DNA of 5,079 nucleotides from an uncultured Bacteroidales bacterium (GTDB lineage Bacteria > Bacteroidota > Bacteroidia > Bacteroidales > Bacteroidaceae): the NCBI GenBank assembly GCA_945871755.1, contig CAMBWV010000110.1, positions 1 to 5,079 of the forward strand, in the 5' to 3' direction. The notes below the pieces were generated by a model. The model was not told the origin of the DNA. It searched no databases and saw nothing but the letters and a program-made list of their open reading frames with translations. Shown here piece after piece: positions 1-5,079 of this stretch. Positions within the stretch are counted from its first letter, which is position 1. Each line of letters opens with the position of its first letter. Made by a program: the position numbers and the translations under genes.

Positions 1-51
1 ACGACCCCCTGATTAACAGTCAGGTGCTCTAACCAACTGAGCTACTGAAGC
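1..51 (-). tRNA. tRNA-Asn(GTT), partial (3' part beyond window edge)
   Basis: This is the 5' part of a second asparagine tRNA, cut by the window start. Read on the minus strand it begins GCTTCAGTAGCTCAG at position 51 and runs through the D arm and anticodon arm. The anticodon GTT corresponds to plus-strand bases 15-17. All 51 bases match the complete copy at 80-153, so the missing T arm and 3' acceptor strand are presumably just outside the window. It lies 28 bp downstream of the complete copy on the same strand, so both are probably processed from one precursor transcript. Confidence 0.93.
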
Positions 52-79
52 AGGTGGCAATTCTGCGGGCTTCGGCTTG

Positions 80-153
80 CGCTTCAGGATGGGCTTGAAC
101 CAACGACCCCCTGATTAACAGTCAGGTGCTCTAACCAACTGAGCTACTGAAGC
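80..153 (-). tRNA. tRNA-Asn(GTT)
   Basis: This is a complete asparagine tRNA on the minus strand, which decodes AAC/AAU codons. The acceptor stem GCTTCAG pairs with CTGAAGC over all 7 bp, followed by a G discriminator as expected for Asn. The D arm is GCTC/GAGC. The anticodon arm CCTGA-CTGTTAA-TCAGG places anticodon GTT at plus bases 117-119. The variable loop is GGGTC and the T loop is TTCAAGC. The T stem GTTGG/CCATC has one T-T mismatch at positions 50 and 64. The 3' CCA is not encoded (the template continues CAAG), so it must be added after transcription. A minus-strand promoter lies at 211-241, giving a precursor leader of roughly 50 nt. Confidence 0.96.
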
Positions 154-210
154 AGGTATCTTGCGTTGCCTAGGCAAGCAAAAAAGCATCTCACCTTTGG
201 AATTGCTGTG

Positions 211-241
211 CAAAAGTAGTGGTTATTTTTGAAATAAGCAA
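211..241 (-). promoter_or_regulatory. Bacteroidota-type promoter for the tRNA-Asn genes
   Basis: Read on the minus strand, TTG (plus 239-241) is followed by a 20-bp spacer and then TACTTTTG (plus 211-218). This matches the TAnnTTTG -7 element and TTG -33 element with the usual spacing of about 20 bp recognised by the Bacteroidota primary sigma factor. It points toward the two tRNA genes. It overlaps almost completely with the plus-strand promoter at 219-249. Confidence 0.75.
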
Positions 242-249
242 TATCTTTG
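219..249 (+). promoter_or_regulatory. Bacteroidota-type promoter for the PfkB kinase gene
   Basis: TATCTTTG at 242-249 fits the -7 consensus TAnnTTTG exactly. Twenty bp upstream is GTG (219-221), a one-base departure from the TTG -33 element. Transcription would start a few bases after 249, giving a 5' leader of only about 12-15 nt before the ATG at 269. The -33 element abuts the -7 element of the opposing tRNA promoter, so the two promoters share one spacer. Confidence 0.7.
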
Positions 250-268
250 CAAGAAAATTTTGAAATTT

Positions 269-1240
269 ATGACAGAAAACAGAATTCTAGGTATTGGTAA
301 CGCCCTCGTTGACGCCCTCGTGCAGGTACCCAACGATGAGATACTGAACGAGTTAAGCCTTCCCAAAGGCTCCATGCAACTGATTGACGCCGATTTTTAC
401 CAGCGTCTGTGCCAGCGCCTCTCCACGATGGATGTGAAGCGCGCCACGGGCGGTTCGGCTTGCAATACCATGCTGGCCCTCGCCCAGATGGGTGCTGCTC
501 CGGGTTTGATTGGCAAGGTGTCCGACGACGACAACGGCCGCTTCTTCGCCGACAGTTGCACGACCAACGGCATTCATGCCCAACTCCTGCCCTCAGAACT
601 GAGCACGGGTGTGGCCTCCACCTTCATCACACCTGATGGCGAGCGCACCTTTGCCACCTATCTTGGCGCGGCAGCGGCCATGACGGCCGACGACCTGCGC
701 CCCGAGATGATGGAGGGCTACGGCTATCTGTACATTGAGGGTTATCTGGTCTTCAACCACGACCTTATCACGCGCGCCATTGAATTGGCCGAGCGCGCAG
801 GACTGACCATCTGTCTGGACTTGGCCAGTTATAATATCGTGGAGGCCGAGCGCGAATTTTTCGCCTACCTTCTCGAGCACACCGACATCGTCTTTGCCAA
901 CGAGGAAGAAGCGCGCGCCTTCACGGGTAAGGAGCCGCGCGAAGCCCTCGATGAGTTGGCGCGCCTCTGTCGCATTGCCGTTGTGAAGGTGGGCAAGGAA
1001 GGTGCGATGGCCCGCTCGGGCGAGGATTTCGCTCAGGCTCCTGCCGAGCCCGTTGCCCATGTGGTGGACACCACGGCCGCTGGCGACTTCTTCGCTGCTG
1101 GTTTCCTCTATCGTCATGCCTTGGGCTGTCCGCTCGTGGACTGTCTGCGCGCAGGCGGTGTGCTGGCAGGCGAAATCATCCAAGTCGTTGGTACGAAACT
1201 GCCCGCGGCTACTTGGGCCTCCATTCGTTCGCGCGCCTAA
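269..1240 (+). CDS. PfkB-family carbohydrate/nucleoside kinase (adenosine kinase-like)
   Basis: A 323-residue cytoplasmic kinase of the ribokinase/PfkB fold, which transfers phosphate from ATP to a sugar or nucleoside hydroxyl. The N-terminal strand ILGIGNALVDALV (about 6-18) is the substrate-side start typical of the adenosine kinase-like subgroup. PfkB signature 1 is GGSACNT at 61-67, followed by GKVSDDDNGRFF. Signature 2 is DTTAAGD at 267-273, where D273 is the expected catalytic base. The usual first glycine of the GAGD anion hole is alanine here (A271 within AAGD). The length is normal for the family. The reading frame can be extended to a TTG at 260, but the ATG at 269 follows the promoter at 219-249 more naturally and gives the typical MTxN-like N-terminus. 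No strong Shine-Dalgarno is present, as is usual in Bacteroidota. Substrate is inferred only: adenosine is likely, but ribose- or fructose-type sugars are not excluded. Confidence 0.9.
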   Translation: MTENRILGIGNALVDALVQVPNDEILNELSLPKGSMQLIDADFYQRLCQRLSTMDVKRATGGSACNTMLALAQMGAAPGLIGKVSDDDNGRFFADSCTTNGIHAQLLPSELSTGVASTFITPDGERTFATYLGAAAAMTADDLRPEMMEGYGYLYIEGYLVFNHDLITRAIELAERAGLTICLDLASYNIVEAEREFFAYLLEHTDIVFANEEEARAFTGKEPREALDELARLCRIAVVKVGKEGAMARSGEDFAQAPAEPVAHVVDTTAAGDFFAAGFLYRHALGCPLVDCLRAGGVLAGEIIQVVGTKLPAATWASIRSRA

Positions 1241-1249
1241 TGGCTCTTC

Positions 1250-1385
1250 GGTCGCTTTGCTCCCTGGTTTCAGCGGTCGCTTTGCGACCTTAGTTTCAAC
1301 GGAAGCCTGCGGCTTCCTAGTTTCAGGGAATCCCTTTGGGCTTCCTGTTTCAACGCAGCCTCTTCGGCTGCTGGCTCGATAGTCT
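1250..1385 (-). repeat. modular hairpin array (copy 1) with conserved head
   Basis: This is a run of small palindromes about 25-29 bp apart between the kinase and peptidase genes. On the plus strand the clear stems are GGTCGC/GCGACC (1275-1289), GGAAGCC/GGCTTCC (1301-1317), an imperfect GGGAATCCC/GGGCTTCCT (1326-1346) and GCAGCC/GGCTGC (1355-1371). A degenerate unit precedes them at 1250-1264. The linkers between stems are close to CTAGTTTCAAC. Stem sequences differ but each pairs internally. The array ends in a head, GGCTGCTGGCTCGATAGTCT (1366-1385). The reverse complement of this head starts the second array at 4970. It is assigned to the minus strand so that both copies read head to tail in the same sense. 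No T-run follows, so it does not look like a standard terminator. Confidence 0.85.
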
Positions 1386-1413
1386 AGGAGAGGCATGTTT
1401 GCCGCAGCTCCTA
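1385..1413 (+). promoter_or_regulatory. two-part stem-loop upstream of the S41 peptidase gene
   Basis: TAGGAG (1385-1390) pairs with CTCCTA (1408-1413). Inside, GGCA (1392-1395) pairs with TGCC (1400-1403) around a TGTT loop, with an A opposite GCAG as an internal loop. It starts where the hairpin array head ends and lies 30 bp before the peptidase ATG. It differs in sequence from the array units. It might be part of the peptidase leader, but no convincing promoter could be placed to show that it is transcribed. Confidence 0.4.
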
Positions 1414-1443
1414 CGAACCTTCATAGACCCTACCTATTATTAT

Positions 1444-3108
1444 ATGCAAAGAATCTCTCTCACCCTGCTGGCCATCGTGCTATCCTTTTCGGCCCTGGCG
1501 CAGACCCGCCACTCCAATCACGAAACGGCCAAGCATCTTGACATCTTTAACAGGCTGTACAAGGAGTTGGACCTCAACTATGTGGATACCCTTGCAGCCA
1601 AGGACGTCATTGAGGATGCCATCTACTATATGCTCGAACAGCTTGACCCCTACACCACCTACTATCCTGAGGAAGAGCAGGACGACCTGCGACAAATGAC
1701 TACGGGTAAATATGCTGGTGTGGGCTCGCTCATTTCCTATCACAAGGGCCACGACCGTTGCATCATCAGCGAACCCTACGCCAATATGCCCGCCGCAGAG
1801 GTGGGGCTGCGTTGCGGCGACGTGATTCTGGCCATTGATGGCATCGAAATGCCCAAGTGCGGTAAGCGCAACATACGCGCCTACAGCGATTCAGTGTCCA
1901 CCGCCATGCGCGGCGAGCCTGGCACACAACTGCGCATCCGTGTGGAGCGCTATGGCGAGGCGAAACCTCTCGACTTCACCATCACGCGGCGCATCATCCA
2001 ACTTCCCACGGTGGATTTCTGCCGCATGCTCAACGACTCTGTGGGTATTCTCTCGCTCAGTGCCTTCCGCGAAAACACGGCACAGGAAGTGCGTCAGGCC
2101 ATCCTCAACCTCAAGAAACAGGGTATGCGCCGCCTGCTCCTCGACCTGCGCGGCAATGGGGGCGGTTTGCTCAGCGAGGCCGTGCAACTGGTGGGCCTCT
2201 TCGTGCCCCTCAAGTCGGAGGTGGTCAGCACGCGCGGCAAACTGGCCTATAAGAACCAGACCTTCCGCACTGCCGCTCTTCCCCTCGACCAGCAGATGCC
2301 CCTCGTCATACTCACCGACTTCTCCACCGCCTCGGCCGCCGAAATCACCGCGGGCGCCCTTCAAGACTACGACCGCGCCGTTATCGTTGGCCAGCGCACC
2401 TATGGCAAGGGCCTTGTGCAGGAGCCGCGCGAACTGGGCGGCGTGGGCGGTGGCGTGCTCAAGGTGACCACCAGCAAATACTACATCCCCAGTGGCCGTT
2501 GCGTGCAAGCCTATGAGTTTGAGAACGGCACGCCGCGCCACCTGCCCGACAGCCTCTCCAAAGTCTTCCATACGAAGGCTGGGCGCGAGGTGCGCGACTG
2601 CGGTGGCATTGCGCCCGACATTGTGGTCAAGGAGGACAGCCTGCCCAATCTCATTACCTACCTCATGCTCTCCGACCTCGTAGGCGACTACGTGGCGCGC
2701 TATCGCACGACGCATCCTTCCATTGCCGCGCCCGAGCAGTTCCGCCTCACGGATGCAGAATATGCCGATTTCATCGCATTTCTGAAGGCTGAGCACTTTA
2801 CGTACGACCGCCAGAGTAGCCATACGCTCAAGCTGTTGCGCACCATTGCCGAGCGCGAAGGATATGCCGAGCAGGCCAAGGAGCAGTTTGAAGCGCTCGA
2901 ATCTATCTTCACTCGCAACGAGGACTACGATTACCGCCTGTGGGAGAAGCAAATCCGCGCGGTCATCGAGCCCGCCATCCTCACGGATTATTATTACCAG
3001 CGCGGCGCGAAGGAGTACGACCTGCGCACGAATCCCACCGTGGCCCGCGCCCTGGAGATTCTTTGCTCGGACGCCGACTATCGCGCGGTGCTTGCGCCTG
3101 GGCGTTGA
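1444..3108 (+). CDS. S41-family C-terminal processing peptidase, secreted
   Basis: A 554-residue serine peptidase of family S41 (CtpA/Tsp type), expected to trim or degrade proteins in the periplasm. A type I signal peptide is visible (residues 1-19, [19 protein letters not shown], cleavage before Q20). A helical N-terminal region (about 25-85) is followed by a PDZ domain from YAGVGS (90) to about 180, which would bind substrate C-termini. The protease core carries LDLRGNGGG at 233-241. The catalytic Ser-Lys pair is S297 in STASAAEI and K322 in YGKGLVQ, with the supporting Gln at 326, so the enzyme looks active. [10 protein letters not shown] follows from 346, and a long C-terminal region of about 180 residues continues to the end. 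The ATG at 1444 was chosen because it directly precedes the signal peptide. The frame stays open upstream, but only through the hairpin array. No Shine-Dalgarno is seen. The physiological substrate is unknown. Confidence 0.93.
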   Translation: MQRISLTLLAIVLSFSALAQTRHSNHETAKHLDIFNRLYKELDLNYVDTLAAKDVIEDAIYYMLEQLDPYTTYYPEEEQDDLRQMTTGKYAGVGSLISYHKGHDRCIISEPYANMPAAEVGLRCGDVILAIDGIEMPKCGKRNIRAYSDSVSTAMRGEPGTQLRIRVERYGEAKPLDFTITRRIIQLPTVDFCRMLNDSVGILSLSAFRENTAQEVRQAILNLKKQGMRRLLLDLRGNGGGLLSEAVQLVGLFVPLKSEVVSTRGKLAYKNQTFRTAALPLDQQMPLVILTDFSTASAAEITAGALQDYDRAVIVGQRTYGKGLVQEPRELGGVGGGVLKVTTSKYYIPSGRCVQAYEFENGTPRHLPDSLSKVFHTKAGREVRDCGGIAPDIVVKEDSLPNLITYLMLSDLVGDYVARYRTTHPSIAAPEQFRLTDAEYADFIAFLKAEHFTYDRQSSHTLKLLRTIAEREGYAEQAKEQFEALESIFTRNEDYDYRLWEKQIRAVIEPAILTDYYYQRGAKEYDLRTNPTVARALEILCSDADYRAVLAPGR

Positions 3109-3110
3109 TG

Positions 3111-3209
3111 CTGGAAAATCTAGAGATTCTAGCAGTTCTAGAGATTCTAGCAGTTCTAGAAAATCTAGAGATTCTAGAAAATCTAGAAAATCTAGAACAC
3201 CTAGAGTTT
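3111..3209 (+). repeat. 9-bp CTAG minisatellite, 11 units
   Basis: Eleven contiguous 9-bp units lie just after the peptidase stop. The first is CTGGAAAAT and the rest are variants of CTAGAAAAT, CTAGAGATT and CTAGCAGTT, ending with CTAGAACAC and CTAGAGTTT. Ten of the eleven contain CTAG, a tetranucleotide usually scarce in bacterial DNA. Units 2-3 and 4-5 form an exact 18-bp duplication, which points to slippage or unequal exchange. In one frame the units read Leu-Glu-Asn, Leu-Glu-Ile and Leu-Ala-Val. In the ruvB frame they read Ser/Arg/Lys/Asp-rich triplets. The array ends 31 bp before the ruvB -33 element. Confidence 0.93.
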
Positions 3210-3240
3210 CCGCGTCCCCCCGAAAAACTCCGTTTCCCGT

Positions 3241-3271
3241 TTTGCTATGCGCTCGCCTTTCACTAACTTTG
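3241..3271 (+). promoter_or_regulatory. Bacteroidota-type promoter for ruvB
   Basis: TTTG at 3241-3244 and TAACTTTG at 3264-3271 match the -33 TTTG and -7 TAnnTTTG elements with a 19-bp spacer. This is the best promoter in the window. Only nine bases separate the -7 element from the ruvB ATG at 3281, so the transcript would be leaderless or start just a few bases before the start codon. Confidence 0.8.
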
Positions 3272-3280
3272 TCCCCAATT

Positions 3281-4330
3281 ATGGCAGAAGATACTTTTGA
3301 TATACGCTCCGAGCAGCGCCCCGCGTCCGCCACGGAACGCGATTTCGAAAACGCATTGCGACCCCTTCAGTTCGAAGATTTCAGCGGACAACAGAAGGTG
3401 GTCGAAAATTTGCGTATCTTCGTGGAAGCCGCCAAGTATCGCGGTGAACCCCTCGACCATACCCTCCTCCACGGACCGCCGGGACTGGGTAAGACCACCC
3501 TCTCCAATATTATTGCCAACGAACTTGGCGTGGGTTTCAAGATAACCTCGGGGCCTGTGCTGGATAAACCAGGTGATTTGGCGGGCCTCCTGACGAGCCT
3601 AGAGCCCAACGATGTCCTGTTTATCGACGAAATACACCGTCTTTCGCCTGTCGTGGAGGAATATCTCTACTCCGCAATGGAGGACTATCGCATCGACATC
3701 ATGATTGACCGCGGTCCTGCTGCCCGTTCCATCCAGATAGACCTCAATCCCTTCACCCTCGTGGGAGCCACGACCCGCAGTGGTCTGCTCACCGCGCCGT
3801 TGCGTGCCCGATTCGGTATCAATCTCCACCTAGAATACTACGATGCCGCGACCCTTCAGCGCATCATCGAACGCTCCGCTAGTATCTTAGGCGTACCCAT
3901 TGACGGCAAGGCGGCGGCCGAGATTGCAGGTCGTTCGCGCGGCACTCCGCGTATTGCCAACGCCCTCTTGCGCCGCGTGCGCGACTTCGCCCAGGTGAAG
4001 GGCAACGGCAGTATCGACCTATCCATCGCGCAGTTTGCCCTCAGCGCCCTCAATATCGACGCGCACGGACTGGACGAGATAGACAATAAGATACTGCACA
4101 CGATTATCGACAAATTCAAAGGCGGCCCAGTGGGTGTGACGACCATCGCAACGGCCATCGGAGAGGACGCAGGCACCCTCGAAGAGGTCTATGAACCCTT
4201 CCTCATCAAGGAAGGCTTCATCCGCCGCACGCCCCGCGGTCGCGAAGTGACCGAGCAGGCATACACCCACCTAGGTCTCAGTCCCTACACGGGGCGCGCC
4301 TACGACCCCAAACAACCTACTTTGTTTTAG
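3281..4330 (+). CDS. ruvB: Holliday junction branch migration helicase RuvB
   Basis: RuvB is the AAA+ motor that, with RuvA, drives branch migration of Holliday junctions during recombination and fork repair, with RuvC resolving the junction. This 349-residue protein has the full family length. After a short variable N-terminus comes the conserved block [15 protein letters not shown]. Walker A is GPPGLGKTT at 65-73 (K71). Walker B is FIDE at 114-117 within a [10 protein letters not shown] segment. The GATTRSG motif at 162-168 carries the conserved arginine R166, and APLRARFG follows. The C-terminal winged-helix DNA-binding domain includes [11 protein letters not shown] and RRTPRGR. The ATG at 3281 is chosen because of the conserved start and the promoter just upstream; the same frame is open much further upstream through repeats and the peptidase gene, but that is not credible coding. 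ruvA and ruvC are not in the window. The stop codon TAG lies inside the left terminal repeat of the foldback element. Confidence 0.98.
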   Translation: MAEDTFDIRSEQRPASATERDFENALRPLQFEDFSGQQKVVENLRIFVEAAKYRGEPLDHTLLHGPPGLGKTTLSNIIANELGVGFKITSGPVLDKPGDLAGLLTSLEPNDVLFIDEIHRLSPVVEEYLYSAMEDYRIDIMIDRGPAARSIQIDLNPFTLVGATTRSGLLTAPLRARFGINLHLEYYDAATLQRIIERSASILGVPIDGKAAAEIAGRSRGTPRIANALLRRVRDFAQVKGNGSIDLSIAQFALSALNIDAHGLDEIDNKILHTIIDKFKGGPVGVTTIATAIGEDAGTLEEVYEPFLIKEGFIRRTPRGREVTEQAYTHLGLSPYTGRAYDPKQPTLF

Positions 4331-4521
4331 GTAGGTTCTATAAATTAGCTTGTGATGAATTTTCGGCTATCGTGCCGTAGGTTTTTGTTTTTTGTGAGGG
4401 AGCGTAGCGGGCTACGTGACCGAATGAAAAACAAAAAGATACGGTGCGAGAGGCGAAAAGGCATCCAAGCAAGATAGAAACACTACCTTCCATTAAAACT
4501 AATTTATAGAATCTACCTAAA
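4326..4521. mobile_element. MITE-like foldback element with 23-bp terminal inverted repeats
   Basis: A 196-bp non-coding element sits between ruvB and ybeY. Its ends, 4326-4348 and 4499-4521, are inverted repeats agreeing at 22 of 23 bases, with core TTCTATAAATTAG on the left. The interior is also largely self-complementary. TTTTTGTTTTT (4382-4392) pairs with AAAAACAAAAA (4427-4437), the flanks 4354-4379 and 4440-4465 pair with a few mismatches, and the tip is CGTAGC-GG-GCTACG (4403-4416). The right arm holds about 25 extra bases (roughly 4474-4498). A TA lies at each end (4328-4329 and 4518-4519), consistent with, but not proof of, a TA target duplication as in IS630/Tc1-type elements. No transposase is encoded. 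An alternative is a conserved structured RNA or attenuator between the two genes. Confidence 0.6.
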
Positions 4522-4526
4522 GCCCA

Positions 4527-4943
4527 ATGATTTCTTACAATACCATCAATGTAAAGATGCCCGCCATACGGCGCCGCGACACTTCCGCATGGGTCAAGGC
4601 CGTGGCTGCTAGTTATGGGAAGAAGGTTGGCGAGATAGCCTATATCTTTGTGGACGACGAGGAAATCCTCCGCGTCAACCGCGAATACCTACAGCACGAC
4701 TACTACACGGACATCATCACCTTCGACTATACCGAAGGCGACACCATCAGCGGCGACCTCTTCATCAGCCTAGACACCGTGCGCACCAACGCCGAGCAAT
4801 TTGGCAAGCCTTACGAGGAGGAACTCCACCGCGTCATTATCCACGGCATCCTCCACCTCTGCGGCATCAACGACAAAGGACCCGGCGAGCGCGAACAGAT
4901 GGAGGCCGCCGAAGACAAGGCGCTGGCACTGCTGGTAGAATAA
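4527..4943 (+). CDS. ybeY: endoribonuclease YbeY (rRNA maturation factor)
   Basis: A 138-residue cytoplasmic metal-dependent endoribonuclease of the UPF0054 family, involved in 16S rRNA 3'-end maturation and ribosome quality control. Family hallmarks are YIFVDDEEILRVNREYL (about 39-55), the block DIITFDY, SGDLFIS, and the metal site HGILHLCGIND, with H106 and H110 as ligands. The third histidine of the classical HGxLHLxGxDH motif is replaced by D116. From memory, Bacteroidota homologues often have Asp here, so activity is not necessarily lost. The ATG at 4527 is only five bases after the right terminal repeat of the foldback element, so that element supplies the whole immediate 5' region. There is no clear Shine-Dalgarno. 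ybeY could be cotranscribed with ruvB through the palindrome or use a promoter hidden in it; no exact TAnnTTTG was found there. Confidence 0.95.
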   Translation: MISYNTINVKMPAIRRRDTSAWVKAVAASYGKKVGEIAYIFVDDEEILRVNREYLQHDYYTDIITFDYTEGDTISGDLFISLDTVRTNAEQFGKPYEEELHRVIIHGILHLCGINDKGPGEREQMEAAEDKALALLVE

Positions 4944-4969
4944 GGAAGCAGCAATAAAGTAGTCAGCAA

Positions 4970-5079
4970 AGACTATCGAGCCAGCAGCCGCAGGCTGCGT
5001 TGAAACTAGAAAGCCGCAGGCTTTCGTTGAAACTAGGGAACGCAGTTCCCGCCTGAAACTAGAAAGCCAAAGGCTTTCG
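4970..5079 (+). repeat. modular hairpin array (copy 2), truncated by window end
   Basis: The array starts 26 bp after the ybeY stop with the head AGACTATCGAGCCAGCAGCC (4970-4989), the exact inverse of 1366-1385. Four hairpins follow at 25-27 bp steps: GCAGCC/GGCTGC (4984-4998), GAAAGCC/GGCTTTC (5009-5025), GGGAAC/GTTCCC (5036-5050) and GAAAGCC/GGCTTTC (5062-5078). The loops are GCA, GCA, GCA and AAA. The linkers are GTTGAAACTAG twice, then GCCTGAAACTAG. The last hairpin touches the window end, so more units may follow. It may act as a 3' end structure for ybeY mRNA, but no T-run is visible. Confidence 0.87.

Noticed and set aside
61..80. GCGGGC-TTCG-GCTTGC hairpin between the tRNA genes
   Set aside because: It pairs well only as plus-strand RNA using G-U pairs, while the tRNAs are transcribed from the minus strand, where A-C mismatches break the stem.
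260..268. TTG start adding three residues to the kinase
   Set aside because: The ATG at 269 is the better codon, fits the expected N-terminus and leaves a reasonable leader after the promoter.
593..1396. 267-codon open frame on the minus strand
   Set aside because: It is antisense to the PfkB kinase and hairpin array, shows no recognisable domain, and begins inside the array.
1395..1541. Short frame starting at an ATG after AGGAGAGG
   Set aside because: The purine stretch is only about one base from the ATG, the frame is out of phase with the peptidase and overlaps its signal peptide, and the sequence belongs to a stem-loop.
2846..3280. N-terminal extension of RuvB through the minisatellite
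   Set aside because: The frame is open, but it overlaps the peptidase out of frame, reads a Ser/Arg low-complexity tract, and a strong promoter lies just before the conserved MAEDTFDIR start.
1891..3333. 480-codon open frame on the minus strand
   Set aside because: It lies antisense to the peptidase gene, which has a complete catalytic site and signal peptide. The open frame is a codon-bias shadow, and its Leu/Asp/Glu-rich N-terminal part comes from the 9-bp repeat.
4382..4437. Intrinsic terminator of ruvB
   Set aside because: The GC tip CGTAGC-GG-GCTACG is followed by TGACCG with no T-run; the T-rich tract is the left arm of the stem. The structure is better explained as part of the whole foldback element.
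4984..5079. CRISPR-like array: repeated GTTGAAAC cores at regular spacing
   Set aside because: The period is only 25-27 bp, the intervening sequences are palindromes and not unique spacers, and there is no full-length CRISPR repeat or cas gene. GTTGAAAC resembles a common repeat end only by chance.

Overview
The window looks like a chromosomal housekeeping segment from a Bacteroidota bacterium, most likely of order Bacteroidales and possibly Prevotella-like. The evidence is TAnnTTTG-type promoters (the Bacteroidota -7 element), almost no Shine-Dalgarno sequences, GC-rich coding regions set in AT-rich promoters, and the character of the four proteins. The exact genus cannot be fixed by eye.

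Layout. Positions 1-153 hold two tandem tRNA-Asn(GTT) genes on the minus strand, the first cut by the window edge. A compact pair of overlapping divergent promoters (211-249) separates them from a plus-strand PfkB-family sugar/nucleoside kinase (269-1240). A run of small hairpins follows (1250-1385), then a secreted S41 (C-terminal processing) peptidase (1444-3108). Next come eleven 9-bp CTAG-containing units (3111-3209), a near-consensus Bacteroidota promoter (3241-3271), and ruvB (3281-4330), which encodes the Holliday-junction helicase motor. The ruvB stop codon runs into a 196-bp foldback element with 23-bp terminal inverted repeats (4326-4521). That element ends five bases before ybeY (4527-4943), an rRNA-maturation endoribonuclease. 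A second hairpin array (4970-5079) begins after ybeY, in inverted orientation to the first, and is cut by the window end.

How it works together. All four protein genes are core functions (nucleoside/sugar phosphorylation, envelope proteolysis, recombination, rRNA processing) on one strand. They do not form one obvious pathway or one clean operon: the kinase and ruvB each have their own recognisable promoter, and repeats fill every gap between the coding sequences. No defence system, CRISPR array, phage or transposase gene is visible.

The interesting content is intergenic. There are three unrelated repeat types: (i) modular hairpin arrays with a fixed head, a conserved TGAAACTAG-like linker and compensating stem changes; (ii) a 9-bp minisatellite that is open in the peptidase-proximal and ruvB frames; and (iii) a MITE-like long palindrome between ruvB and ybeY. 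The hairpin arrays are the best candidate for something undescribed, but their function cannot be decided from one window.
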